A DNA stretch of 64,000 nt from Aphrophora alni (taxonomy: Eukaryota; Arthropoda; Insecta; Hemiptera; Aphrophoridae), in the NCBI GenBank assembly GCA_963513935.1, contig OY740769.1, forward strand, positions 68,468,984 to 68,532,983, read 5' to 3'. Position numbers and translations under genes: made by a program. Numbering within the stretch: position 1 is the first letter of the stretch; every line of letters begins with the position of its first letter. The notes under the pieces were generated by a model. The model was not told the origin of the DNA and did no database searches. It was given only the letters and a program-made list of their open reading frames with translations. Of this stretch, positions 45,471-60,445 are shown one piece after another.

Positions 45471-45508
45471 CCCCACCATTTTTGTGCCAAACTGACCGGA
45501 TCTCTACT

Positions 45509-45514
45509 AACTTA
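45509..45514 (+). repeat. 6-bp target-site duplication, right copy
   Basis: AACTTA, identical to 30333-30338. Counting one copy only, the pol reading frame runs without a stop from the left part into the right part. Confidence 0.93.
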
Positions 45515-48074
45515 TCAGCATAAATTAAAAGTAACAGACCAAAGCCCATACTGTCAAAGGAGTTGGCCTATTGCGATGAAGTTCAGAGAGAGTGTTGACC
45601 TTGAAATAAAAAGAATGCTAGAATACGGCATAATTGAAAGGTGCAACAGCCCATATATCAACCCTATAGTTCCTGTCTGTAAAAAGGATGGGAGTGTAAG
45701 GATATGTTTGGACGCAAGGATCATAAACGCACGAACTGTTCCGGATTATGAGGGATCGCAGCCAATACAAGAACTTTTAACAATAGAGAAAAGGATTAAA
45801 TGGATGAGCAGCTTCGACTTAACTAGTAGTTTTTGGCAGATACCACTACATGTAGAAAGTAGAGATTACACCGCTTTCTTACATAAAGGGTTATGCTACC
45901 GCTACAAGACCGTGCCGTTTGGGTTGAGTACTAGTTTAGCCAGTCTAACAAGGGGCCTAAATTCAATATTAACCGACGAAGTAAAACAATTTCTTACCTT
46001 GTATGTTGATGATTGTTTGTGTCTGGCAGAAAATTGGACGGAACACATAAATCAAATTGAAAAAGTTTTGGAGGTATTTAAAAACGCTAATTTAACGGTG
46101 AATATAAATAAATCAAATTTCTGTAGGCAAGAGGTAGAATATTTAGGATTTTTATTAACTACTCAAGGGATTAAACCACAGGAAAACAAGATGGCCGCTA
46201 TAAGAAATTTTCCACGACCAAAGACAGCGAGACAATTAAAAGGTTTTCTAGGACTTACCAACTTTTATCACAAATTTTCAAAAAAATATGCATCTGTAAC
46301 AGCACCGCTACAAGAGTTATTAAAGAAAGGAGCGAAGTTCAAATGGACCAGCGAAATAGATGAAAGCTTTAAAAAGGTTAAGAAAGAGTTCGAGGAAGTA
46401 GTCACGCTACGCCACCCAGACCATAACAAAATGTTTTATTTACAAACCGACGTAAGTGACATCGCAGCAGGAGATCAACTATACCAGATTGGGGACGATC
46501 AAGAGGTCGCAGTGATAGCATACACGAGCCGTACATTTAAAGGGGCAGAGCGATTTTACAGTACAGCAGAGAAGGAACTGTACAGTATAGTAATCTGTCT
46601 AAAGAAATTTAGAACATATGTGTTAGGGAAGCGATTAACGGTAATCACAGATAATAAGGCCATTACATTCATGAATAATTGTAGACTTTTAAATGCCCGT
46701 ATGACTAGATGGTTCTTACTCATCCAGGAGTACAATATAATCATTAAACATTGTAAAGGAAAGGACAACGTTGTAGCGGACACATTAAGTAGATTCCCAG
46801 AAGACAACGCGGAAATACGGGAAACAAGCGATGAAAGATTGATAGAGATATTGATATTAGCGAAAGGATTTAATTTAGAAATAGGAAAAACTTTAAAAAA
46901 CTTTGAAAAGGTACAGAATGGGGATCAAAATTGCAAAAACATTATAGAAAATTTAAATAAAAATAATCAGAAAATTCAGGAACATTATCAATTATATCAG
47001 GGAAAACTATTTAGGAAGGAAAAAGAAATTTGGAAATTAATGATACCTAGTAACTTTGTAAAAATTTTAGCTAAGGAGATACACGAAGTATATGGACATG
47101 TAGGAATTAATAAATGTTACCGGATATTTAAGGAAGATTTTACAGGAGACCACATCGCAAAATACATCAGAGATGAGCTAATTAAATGTCCAAGGTGTCA
47201 AAAATGTAAATTTGACCTTAAGCACCGAAACGCGGAGTTATCACCAATAGTACCAAAAGGGGTAGGGGAGTTAGTCTGTGTAGATTACTATGGACCTTTG
47301 CCAAAATCAGTTGGAGGATGTAAATATATTTTCGTAATGATAGACGCTTTTACAAAGTACACAAAATTATATAAAGTCCGTAATACAACAACCATAACTA
47401 CATTAAAGCAAGTGAAGAAATACATACAGGAAGTACAGGAACCAAAATGCATTTTATCTGACAACGGGACGCAATTTACGTCACCGAAATGGGAAGCCGG
47501 GTTAGCCGAACTGGGAATAAGGAAGAAGGTAGTCGCGATACGGAATCCACAAGGAAACATGGCGGAACGAATCATGCGTCAGCTGGGACAGTTTTGCCGA
47601 ATTCTATTGAAGGACAAACATCAAGACTGGGGAAAAATATTGGAAATCATTGAAGCTTGCATCAACGAATCATACCACGAAACCATCGAAACAACTCTCA
47701 TAGAAGCACAGTTCAAACGAAAACCGACACGCAGTTGGACAAGATACCTCATAAAACCGGATAATCAAAAGGAACCAATAACCAGCGATTCGGAAATATA
47801 TCTTAGGATAAAAGAAAAGCGAGAGAAGTATGCGAGGAAGTATAATGAACAACACCCACCCACGGAGTATGAATTAGGAGAACGAGTTTTGGTGAGAGCA
47901 TGCGTACCATCGAAATTAATCCTAAAGCGATATCATAAGTTTTGTGAACTGTACGAGGGACCATATGTAATTAGGAATAAAATAGGAAATACCACATATA
48001 AGTTAGGATACGTTAATAGTGATAAGGAAAGAGGAGTATTTAATTGTAGGATGTTAAAAAAATATCATAGTTAG
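45515..48074 (+). CDS. Pol, 3' part: reverse transcriptase, RNase H, integrase (split by insertion)
   Basis: The frame is open from the insertion point; the first ATG is at 45576. Counting from that ATG, RT motifs are ICLDARIINARTVPDYE (44-59), SSFDLTSSFWQIP, VPFGLSTS and the polymerase box YVDD at 143-146. RNase H follows with YLQTDVSDIAAG, YSTAEKEL, TDNKA and VVADTLSRFP. The integrase has the zinc-binding H...H and CPRCQKC, then a DD35E triad at about Asp569 (VCVDYYG), Asp629 (ILSDNGTQF) and Glu664. The tail (NTTYKLGYVN) resembles Gypsy integrase ends. No frameshift is visible in this part, so it was probably active until the DNA element split it. Confidence 0.92.
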
Positions 48075-48357
48075 GTAATATTAGGCTAAAGTGTAAATAA
48101 ATACTGGAGAAAATAACAATAGAAAAATGTAAACAAGGAAGGTGAAAGGATTTATGACCCACAACAAATGGTCAGAAATTCCCTGCAAGTAGACAAAAGA
48201 AAGTAAGGGTCTATTGTATGGTTATGTGGCCAACCGCAATGGACGAAGGCATTGTTAGAAAAGGTTCTTTTACAAAATTGTAGTTCATAAGTGAACGGGC
48301 TAAGATAAAAATTTATTTCTTAGTATTCCAAAGGAAATTAATTTTATCTGGGGACAC
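48075..48357 (+). other. Retrotransposon 3' untranslated region
   Basis: This 283-bp stretch between the pol stop and the 3' LTR has no open frame, so no env gene. The polypurine tract is weak: the bases just before the LTR are TCTGGGGACAC. Confidence 0.7.
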
Positions 48358-49958
48358 TGTAACGATATCATGATATCAATTAAATTAAACTAAATAAAAT
48401 CATCAATCATGAAATCTAAAAATAAATTAATTAAAATATAACTTGAATAAAATAATAAATATAGCACCATGTTAAGAAACAAATGAAGAGAAAACGGCAG
48501 ATGCCGCCTGTAATAAAAATTGTACGTGCAAGGCTACAATAGCACTAAGATTTCAAGAACCTTGAGGCCAACACGTGTGTACATAACGGAATTCTTAGGG
48601 TAGCAGAGTTTTTACTAGAAAAAAAAGAGAAATCAAGGGAAAGCAGCATTATAACGGTATTTTAGAAAAACGCAAGTAGAAAGTAGGTCGGCCAATCGGA
48701 GACGCTCCAAACTTAAAAAACACAACGGCAGAATTCAAAAACAACCAGTAGGAATTGCGAAAGTCGTAAGCAGAGAAAGTTGGTAGAAATCGACAAATCA
48801 GCGAACAGGGCGCGAAAAACAGTTTTTTAGAGAAGGAACATTAGAAAATAGTTTGTTAGGGGAGTCTTACCAGAGTCGCCACGACGGAAGGTCGCGGACA
48901 CAGCTAGAGTACGCTGTGTACAAAAGAATAGTTTTTTTCAGCGAGTAAGGGACAAGAAGTCTCTTAATATTGAAAGGTTTTTGATAAGTTGAAAGTAAAG
49001 TTGAATTGAAGTAAAGTAAGTTTGAATTAGTAAAGGAAATTAGATTTGGAGTTTGTGGAGTTCTTAATAAAAAGACAGATTTGGAAAAGGAGTTTAAATT
49101 CACCAGAGGAAGGAGGGACCAATCATCGTAGAACAGGTGCTGTAATTTTGGAACGACTACAAGGAAGGAGAGACAGATTTGGGACGATTTCGAGGAAGAA
49201 GAGGCCTATTTGGAACGGAACCTGGGAAGGAGAGACAACGTTAAATACCAACGAAAAGTGTTTAAGCAGTGTGGTGTTTTGTGTTTTTTGTTTAATAAAA
49301 AGATAAATTAAAGTTAGGTGGAGTGTAAAGTGCTAACTGACCGAGCAAGAAGGACCAGCAGATTTGATAAGTACAAAACCAATTAATTGTTAATTATTAA
49401 ATTCACCTAGAATTGATTTCACTTTCGATTGAGCCATTCAAAAAACCCAAGACCCGAGATTAAGATTTTGTTGTTTTTTTAAAATTAATTGTAAAGAACT
49501 GAGCTAGCCGAGATAAAAAAAAAGATGATCAATGTTAATAATAATTTAAAGTATTAAATAAATGTGTATAGAAATATAATAAACAAAAAGGAACTGATAA
49601 TTTGAAGATTTTAACAAGAGTTAAAATAAAGTAAATTTGTAATTTTAAAAAATTGTCTATGCTAAATAAATTAATCTTAAGGAATGAATGGAGAGTAAAT
49701 GGTTTTTCTAGATAGTAAGTATAAATTTCATGTATATGTTTTATTGCTATAGTAATTTTGTTCTTTTAAAAATTAAAAGAAAGAGATTGTTTTATCCAGG
49801 TAAACGGTGTTGTTTATGAGTAATAATCATAAGTTGTTCCCTTTAGTAGTGTTGCAAATAAATAAGTAAATCTAACATCTTAAATATTAGATTGACACGA
49901 CAACGTGTGACTTTTAAATTAGAGTAATCAAAATATAATTATATAACAAAAATAAATG

Positions 49959-49963
<5 letters not shown>
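48358..49963 (+). repeat. 3' LTR
   Basis: 1,606 bp, matching the 5' LTR at about 99.7 percent by my count. It is followed directly by (AT)n. Confidence 0.92.

Positions 49964-50007
<44 letters not shown>
49964..50007. repeat. (AT)n microsatellite, right flank of LTR element
   Basis: A pure AT run after the 3' LTR. It is the continuation of the (AT)n tract left of 26396, indicating the pre-insertion target. Confidence 0.9.
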
Positions 50008-52233
<2,226 letters not shown>

Positions 52234-54151
52234 CAGAGTACCAGGTTTTTAAATAGGGACAATTTTATCACTGACCATAGAGATTTTCATGTTCAATTTT
52301 GTAACAACATAGATAATAGATGGGATAGACCTACGAAACCTACTTTGAATAGAGTTAATTTTTTTTTTTTTTTTAGAAAAAGTTTCTACAGTAAAGTTTA
52401 AATAATTATTTAGTATAATAACTAAAATGTTATATGAATAAAACTATCGTTGGGATATGAACCAGAGACTTTCAAAATGTGAAGCCAGCACGTTACTCAC
52501 GTTACTTGTAGTTTAATTTGTAAATATTAACGAGTTTCCCATAAATTCCTTTAGGCTAGTGGGTAGAGTGCTGGCTTCAAATTTTGAACGCCTTCGGTTC
52601 AAATCAAAACAATAGCATTTATAATCTTAAATTGCAATAAAAAAAATTTAACATTACTGTACTCCATTTTACTAACATTAACAACAAAATAAAAAAAATA
52701 AATTCAAAAATAATGCACACTTTATCTATTTATATTTATTAATTAGAAATTGATAAATTACAATGACGTAATTTTATAATTCATATAAATCGGTTAAGAA
52801 ATTTTTAAAAAATAGTTTTTAACCTCAAATTTAGAATCTGACACTTTCCATTCCTGTCCAATATTGAAACTTTTTATAGCATAATTTGAAAATACTTTAT
52901 CACAAAGACTTTTATTTAAGTTTCATGTAAATGGCAAAAAGAAATTTAAAAAAAAGTTTTCAAATCTCATAAATAGAAACTTAAAGCGTCAATTCCTGTT
53001 CCATTTGGAACTACAAATATCATATTTTGAATTTTCTATACCACCATTACATTAATTTTACGTTTACTGTAAATGGGATAATAAATATTTAAAAGTTCTG
53101 TTTTTTCTTTCTCAAAAATATAAACCCGGACCTCTAATATGAGTTTCTATATTAAAATGTTAGACGATATCCGCGGTCGGATTTAAATACAAAATATCAG
53201 CTTCGTATGTGTCTTTCATCCATATTGTTCAGGTACAGCAAAATTTAACATTGGAATCCCTAAGGTCAGTGATAAAATTGTCAACTGTATCACGTGTTCT
53301 CGCATATGAATGTTAGTTACCATTATCCGAGAAATTGAAAGGATGGGAAAAAAATTATTAAAGCTTATAACCTTAGAGTAAACAGTAAACAATTCATACA
53401 TTATGGTGTCATATTGGATTCACACCACAAATTTTACCGGATCCCTTTGAGAAAGTGTATGTAACACATGTTATGTGGCTTTATGGCTTCATAAAAAAAC
53501 AAATAAAAAGAAATAGCCACTCCAAAAGGACAGAATCATTAATATGTGTACATCTATTTTTAACTACCAATCCTCGGTAAAACTCTTTTATTTGTTATGT
53601 CATCGGAAAATGTAAATACGTTTAAGGTCTTTTACAGCAATAAAATAGTTTTAGTTCATTTTTATAATATGTAAACTCTGGATAGTAATTTGTTTTTGTT
53701 GTGTGTTTTTTTGTTAATAATAACCCTTCTCTTGTAATTAAAATAGTTATTCATATATAAAGTAACATTTTAGTAGTGTCAAATTGACAGTTAGAGTTTA
53801 ACTGTATAATTAAATACTGATCGAGTTAAGTGAATTTAGCGCTGCACTAAAATGACACTTGATTTCAGCCATTTATTGTATTTATTTGTTTGTTTACAAT
53901 ACTATAGTTAAAGTTTACCTAAAACTGAAGTTTTGGTGGTTCAGTCAGTTTGCCATTTGGTAACACGGATCTTAAATTTATTATTGTGATTTTTGAAACA
54001 GTTCTTAAAATTACTTCAATTTTGTTAGTATTTTAGGTTTTGTTAGATTTATTTTTTATTTAAATACAAGTAAATAAAAAAATAAAAACTAAATGTCATT
54101 ACGTAGATAAGGAGCTAAAGGATTTGTTCCAACTTTTACAACATTTCTTAA

Positions 54152-54190
<39 letters not shown>

Positions 54191-54930
54191 CCTCACCAAC
54201 CGGAATATGTTTAAAAACAATTTAGCAATTCTCATTAGCACCCAAGTACTTTCTCAGTAATTATATAATTTTTACCTATATACACAGATCAATCAACAAC
54301 ATGGAAGGAAAAAAATTAGGAGTCTTATTTTGTGTTTGTTTTTCATTTTTGGTATAAAGAAAGGATTATAAAGTCAAACCCAATTTTTAATATTATAAAT
54401 TGTGGGAATTTTATTAAATTAATTTCAAGATACCGTAGACTCGTGGTGGTTATTTAGGTTTTTGTAAAAATTGAAGCTCAGTTATGTCATTTCATAATTT
54501 GCTTCTGTAAACTAAAATAAAGAAATTGTTTAATAAATGAGAGGTTAGATAAATATTTGAACATGTTCTGATAAATATATGGATATTATTTAGTCGTAAT
54601 AAATTTACAAAATAAATACCTCAAGTATTTGCAAATATTATCAAGCGTGTTAGTTGTTTGTCACTACCAAGTTTTAACCTATGATCCCTGATGAAGAACA
54701 ATAGTGGGAGCTATAAATTTAAAATTAGGACGATAACTCAATACTATTTATATTTAAACTGTTCATGGAATGCTATTTATATATTTTTTACTACGCAGCT
54801 GTTAAAGTTTTGTTTGAAATTACAAGTCCTTGTTTACAACATCATTCTGAATTTAAGGTGAAACAGTGTTTACTTAAATTAAAGTAAAATTACTTAAAAT
54901 ACTTTTGAATGGTTGGTACGTTTCCATTAC
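52234..54930. other. Gene-free DNA with a tRNA-like inverted pair
   Basis: No coding feature was recognised. It contains the inverted tRNA-like pair at 52443-52620 (listed separately) and a 35-base A run at about 54153-54187, which could be the tail of an old retroposed sequence, although I could not identify what precedes it. Confidence 0.5.
52443..52620. repeat. Inverted pair of tRNA-like sequences
   Basis: The right arm (52551-52613) reads GGCTAGTGGGTAGAGTGCTGGCTTC and then GGTTCAAATC, like a tRNA A box and B box. The left arm (52443-52514) is its imperfect reverse complement (GATATGAACCAGAGACTTTC, GAAGCCAGCACG). A spacer of about 40 bp lies between. It is similar in design to the inverted tRNA-like pair at 17058-17455 and probably a tRNA-derived foldback/SINE-like element. 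Confidence 0.55.
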
Positions 54931-55253
54931 AGTAAAAGTACCATAAGTTCCATCACTAAAGTTCAATCGGTTAAATAATGGAAAAGGGCCTTTCAAATTT
55001 CTACTATGGTTGCACTTTCCAACAAACTAGAAAGCCTTTTATGTTTTGCGTAAAGCCTAAATAAGTTATTTCGTATGGGGCTAGGTTGAAAAAATAGGTC
55101 AACACATGTATATAAAGGGAGTAGGCTAATAACAGGTGTTTATAAAAGAACTCCTTGATTTAAAGTTTTATTAGTACACAGTAAAGTTAAATTAATAGTT
55201 ATTAAACCTATATATTATTTAAGAGAATGTTCTCAAGTTTTTTTTTTTCATAC

Positions 55254-56050
55254 CTAATAAAGTTCTATATGAGCACCATTTGTTGCCCTGGCAACGTCTA
55301 AACGATATTCAGTTTCTTTCCAGTTATTCAGCAGCATATCAGGCGTGACGGATGCTACAGCTTCAACTATCCTCTCCCTCAGACGAGCAATGTCACGGAT
55401 CTTCTCGGAATACACAATGTTTTTTACATGTCCCCAAAGGAATAAATCTAGTGGAGTCAGATCTGGGCTCCTTGATGGCCACGCAAGTTGCCCATATCTA
55501 CCAATCCACCTATTAGGAAAATGCAAGTTCAACGCATCACGGACACGGTTGCTGTAGTGGCGAGCCATCTTGCTGGAAGAAAATTGGTCCCTTTTCTTGT
55601 TCAATATCATCTATTTGTGGGAAAACGTATAGTTCTAACATATCACGATAAATATTCCCATTAATTGTCTTCTCTGCGAAGATGGAAGATCCGACGGTAC
55701 GATCATGCATCAATCCACACCAAACATTGACTTTGGGCGAGTCTCGCTGACGTTCTATGAATTCATGCCGTGGCTCTAACCCCCAAATCCTACAATTGTG
55801 TCGATTGACAGACCCACTTACGTGAAATGTCGCCTCATCAGAAAACATGACATTTTCCAGGAAGTTCTCATTTTCTTCAATGCTGTCCAAAATGAAGAAT
55901 GCGAAATCGACTCTTTTCACTTTGTCAGTGATCTTGATTTCATGCAGTAGTTGAATCTTATACACACGTAATTTAAGAATCTTTCGCACCACTTTATACA
56001 CGGTAGACTTAGGTATTCCCTACTCCAAACTTCGTCTTGCGTGTTAGTTA
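55254..56050 (-). pseudogene. Mariner-family transposase, inactivated
   Basis: Reading leftwards, the frame GIPKSTVYKVVRKILKLRV leads to the catalytic core FSDEATFHVSG (first Asp), DSPKVNVWCGLMHD, and FFQQDGSP (second Asp). A small frameshift near 55565 follows, after which the second frame has RWIGRYGQLAWPSRSPDLTPLDLFLWG (third catalytic region) and RLDVARATNGAHIELY at the end. This order is typical of mariner/Tc1 DDE transposases of insects. Lesions are a TAG codon just before GIPKSTV (about 56021), a missing N-terminal DNA-binding part, and the frameshift. It cannot code a working enzyme. Confidence 0.85.
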
Positions 56051-56640
56051 GTAAATTTGTTTATTTAATTTACTAACATCAACTAGTGCTTAACGCGCCT
56101 AAATAAGTTTTCACTTCAATAAAATAACTAACACTATTCGCCAGAAAAGTAAGCTTGAACTGAAGTTGTTAATGGCAGCCTAAGCTATGAACTGATAATT
56201 ATGCAAGAGAGTAGGATACAAGAGAAAGTCCAAAGTAAATTGTTGAAACTGATAAGATAAGAACACGGGAAATTTCAAAGCATGTTGACTCATGAAACTA
56301 ACAACAGGACAAGAAAATAAATTATTGTAATATTGTAAATGTCTTTTACTCTGTTAAATGCAACGCAGAGACCTCTAGTTTGTACCATTTGATTTCTTTT
56401 TTTATGCCCTTTAAAATGACGGGTCACATGATAGGGGTTTGCATTTGAAAATCTTTAGTTGCCCCCCTTTACCCCCCTTTAGAACAGGGGTGCAAAATGT
56501 TTAACAACCTGAAATAGTAAAAAGAAATGTTTTAATAGGTATGGTCAAGGTCTCACATTGATATCTCAGGCCGTTTAAATTATATCCAGTTGTGCCATGA
56601 CATAAAACTCACTCTGTATATATATATATATATATATACA
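56051..56640. mobile_element. Probable mariner 5' flank and terminus
   Basis: On the minus strand the sequence near 56617 begins TATACAGAGTGAGTTTTATGTCATG, a plausible mariner-type terminus upstream of the transposase pseudogene. An (AT)n tract (about 56618-56638) lies at the edge. I could not find a matching inverted end left of 55254, so the element is probably truncated. Confidence 0.35.
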
Positions 56641-58589
56641 GAGGGTCCAGTAATTACGGGATCAAACTTCACTGGGTGTTTTTCATGTCAAAATATAGAA
56701 GAAATGTCTTATAAAGCATAGTCATATTTCGCTTAGTTTTCCGTCTGTCTGTCTGTTTGTGTTTTTTACTAAAACATTTTTATCTTCAAAGTCGATAAAG
56801 TTCTTTTATGAAACTAATTATTCATATATTTTCACAGTCCAAATTAACTTTTTAAAATTATAATTACCGTAAATTTTATGTTTTTATTTCGAAGCGAGTA
56901 TAAAATACCCAGACTACCCCTTTTGGAAGGAATGTGGTAATCATTTTGGAGGTATTAAAAAATAAACTAAATCGCAATATTGTATAAGTTTCGTTATAAA
57001 ATATAACATAAATTTAATTTCTTCTTAAAGTAAAAATGTATGGGATGACTAGTATTTAGATAGTCATAAACCTATGTCTAGGTTACTGTCGTGAACCTAG
57101 GGTTGTGTTTTATTATCCTCATAAATAAAAATTAAATAAGAAAGTTCCCTACACTTAAAATCGCAATAAAAGCAAAATTAGTTATAAAAGGTTGAAGTAT
57201 TAAATTCATGATGCCATTGATTTAATGAGCATAAAGTTGAACGTAGTTGGCAAATGCGAAATCGTATACGCTGTTTAATTTTAATCATGTAACTTCGTAG
57301 ACAAGTTTCAGCTTCTTTTATATTATAAGCCTAACCTTTAATTCATAATTTTTGTAGAGTAATTAATTATATTGATCACGATTGAAACCAATCTCACTGT
57401 GAGTGAATGAATCTATGGAGGCCTCTACAACGACTATATTAATTTTATTGGAATACTAAATGGAATGAGAAAGAGTATAATTAATTCAAAGTTATAAAAT
57501 AAAAATGAGTGCACTCTTGGATATAAACATGTATTCGGAAAAGTTTATAATTGAGTCAAAATTCTCTACTCTCTTATCTTTTAATTTAATTATTTTATGA
57601 AATGCAATTACAATAATTTTATTTGATAATCAAGTACTTTAGTTAATATACCTTTAAAGACAAAAGACGGTTTCATTAACTACATAAATTATAGTTTACA
57701 AAATACTGTATAAGATTAAATTCCTATTGAACCATTATTGTTTGAAATTTTGAAGTTATCTTCGCCTTTAGATTTAGACTATTGTTCAGAATAAATGATG
57801 AAAAAATAGTTGAAAATATAAGGGGTTTTTAAATTATATCCATTAGTAAGAATAACATTTAAACAGTGAAAGAAAAGTAGACAAAATCAAAAATAAATTA
57901 ATTGAATTAGAATAAGGGCAAATTTATTATATAAATATGTTCTTTTTACGATTCTTGGTTCAATTTCATAAATAAAGTTATTGTTTTACCAATTTATTAC
58001 CGGAAATTTATTAGTACTTATTGATTTTGAAGGGATTTCGTTATTTCAAATATTTCAATCGTAGTTATATTTTTTCTAAGACTGAGTGTTTTATCCTTTA
58101 AACAAGTTATGACAACTTCTACTTCCTAAAATACTGCACATTTTAAAGAGCAAGAAATGAAGAAATTACAAAAAAAATTGTCATTTGAAATTTGTACAAA
58201 CAATTTTGATTTTTTTTTTTTGTTGTTTAAAGGTGTCTCGGTCACCATCGACTTATAAAAAAGAGGTTTCTATCCACGAAGCACTGTAATAGCATTATGG
58301 TCAGAAGAGGACAAGAATTGATCGAGAGTGACTTGACAAGGGAACGGGGCATTGCATTAAACAAGCGTTGATCCCTCGGGATATGTTAAATCGTGTTGTT
58401 TCTTTTTAACAATTTTATCTAATTTTCGAATATTAAAGTGTATAAATTTTCAATTCTGGCTTTAGGTAAAAACTAATACGAAAGGGAATAGATGGGAGTC
58501 TATATATAACATTACAGCTTCCCCCATCCCTAAAATATTATAAAGAAACAAACTAGCTTAGTGTGTCAATGTAATTGCAAAATAAATTA
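56641..58589. other. Gene-free DNA containing a dispersed repeat
   Basis: No gene. The segment 56812-57254 is a close relative of 60446-60876 (listed next). Confidence 0.55.
56812..57254 (+). repeat. Dispersed repeat B, copy 1
   Basis: It shares an ordered series of long matches with 60446-60876, including TTATGTTTTTATTTCGAAG, CCCTTTTGGA(A/G)GGAATGTGGT, GACTAGTATTTAGATAGTCAT and CCTAGGGTTGTGTTTTATTA. It has no coding capacity. Copies 3.6 kb apart in the same orientation suggest a tandem segmental duplication or a non-autonomous element. Confidence 0.8.
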
Positions 58590-59060
58590 GTGCCAGTTAT
58601 TTCACGACATCGTACACATAAAAATCTGTTTATAAAAAATATTTGTAACAGTCAATTTCAATTTTTTATTTATCAAGTTTAAAACAAATGAATATGGTAT
58701 TGATTAAAACTAACTGCTACGGAATAAATTTCCTAGTGGTATTTACTTTAGTTTTGGTTTCTGAATAGAATAAACCGAATGAAATATAACAGAATTTAAG
58801 AAAGTTTTGCTCATTCTTTTTACGCATCAGTGGTTGTATATTATACAAACAAAACTTGCAAAGTATTGTTTTGACATTTCAATTATATGAACTTGGTGTT
58901 ATGGAAAAAAATGTTGAAAAATAAGTCTATTAAACTGTTTTCGTAATATGACTGATCATACAAAATTTAAGAAAACAATTAAATAAAATTATTTCTCTGT
59001 ACGAATAACAAAACTGAATATTCGAAATAATTTAATTTACTTTAATGTACAGTTTGAAGT
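58590..59060. repeat. Old dispersed repeat, copy 2
   Basis: Diverged direct partner of 23170-23660 with the same order of landmarks (TTTTATTTATCAAG, CAGAATTTAAG, TTGACATTTCAATT, GAAAAATAAG). Confidence 0.5.
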
Positions 59061-59794
59061 TTCAGTTGTCCCATATCCCTTAACTATGCCTTACCGCAAG
59101 TAGAGAGTTGTTGATGATTAAATTACAAATCCATTCCAGGGCGGGAGTATTGAATTATTCATATCAATAAACGTACACATATTTTTTTATGAAAAATTAC
59201 AAATTCTGCACACGATTAAAACATTTTAAAATTAAATTTTAGGTTAGGGTTAATAATACTGATGCTGAGTTATTTATAAAATAAAAACATAATAAAATCA
59301 CTAAATACTAATAACCTTTTGGAAACTAATGATAATAAAGAGCTTCTGAGCTATATTATGAATTAATAATCCGATCATTAAAAAAATGTATCCCCTAAAT
59401 TATGTCCCAGCAGAATAGTTTTAAAATTATAAACAATGTATACTTGCTTGAATAGGATTATGAAGGTGTCGTCTCACAAGGAATTAAATCTGTATACAAA
59501 ATTCCATAGAATTAGATTATGTTACAAAAAATTCAAAGTAAATTGGTCTCACAACGTGACAGTTCTCGTTGTAGTTATGCATCGTATTCGATCCTCCATT
59601 CCTCACACATATTTTAGAACTAAGTTATATTTAAATGAGTTAGTATAAAATGAATGACAGGTATAAGAAGAGACTGATTCTTTCATTTATTCTTTTGGAT
59701 CATTTTTACTCACGAAGGTAGAAAGAACCGATAGAGGCTGTATAGAAAGTTACAACCATATGAAATATAATTAAATAATTAACTTTATTAAAAC

Positions 59795-60153
<359 letters not shown>

Positions 60154-60445
60154 TTGAAGATCTACTATTGTCTGAGAGGAAGTTTAATTTAATATTTAGT
60201 TTTGTTTTGACAAATATATCTCTTCGTAGCTTTAAACGTTAAATTGAGTTAAGCATGTTTTTCACATGAAACTATATGAATTTGTTTGGGTTATAAGAAC
60301 TTGAAATAGTCTGTTTTTTTTTTCTATTGAGGTACTTGACTTTCTCATTACATTTCTTTTTCGTTTTTACTGATAATAAAATAACAACTCCCACGTTTCT
60401 CCTATTTGCTAAACCATTGGTACTACGTTATATGTTTGAGTTTTT

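Larger units (their letters stand above)
30339..45508. mobile_element. Polinton-like (Maverick-like) virus-like DNA element lacking polymerase B
   Basis: The element is 15,170 bp long, begins AGTAGAGATC, ends with its inverse GATCTCTACT, and is flanked by AACTTA duplications. Terminal inverted repeats of about 3.65 kb flank a 7.9-kb unique region with ten minus-strand genes. These include rve integrase, A32/FtsK-type ATPase, adenain-type protease fused to a phospholipase A2, and probable capsid proteins. Integrase, packaging ATPase, C5-type protease, capsid genes and 6-bp duplications define the Polinton/adintovirus-like world. The usual protein-primed DNA polymerase B is absent, as is any recognisable helicase. 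The coding set looks almost intact: one in-frame stop in the fibre-like gene is the only clear lesion in the unique part. Confidence 0.9.
41859..45508. repeat. Right terminal inverted repeat (about 3.65 kb)
   Basis: This is the reverse complement of 30339-33982, with the same modules in reverse order. Small differences include C/S at residue 11 of the cysteine-rich exon-2 frame, MDLYSLSTTTT versus MKLYSLSTKTT, and length changes in C-rich runs. TIRs this long and this similar imply recent replication, gene conversion between ends, or a young insertion. Confidence 0.92.
26396..49963 (+). mobile_element. Ty3/Gypsy LTR retrotransposon, interrupted by a Polinton-like element
   Basis: Two direct LTRs of about 1.6 kb, starting TGTAAC and ending GTTATA, enclose a primer-binding site, gag, and a pol in the order protease, reverse transcriptase, RNase H, integrase, which is the Ty3/Gypsy order. 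It is inserted in a (TA)n tract with an apparent ATAT duplication (26392-26395 and 49964-49967), which cannot be proven in such repetitive sequence. No env frame fits between pol and the 3' LTR. Removing the 15,170-bp insert and one target-site copy leaves about 8.4 kb. The near-identical LTRs show a recent insertion, and the nested DNA element is younger still. Confidence 0.93.
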
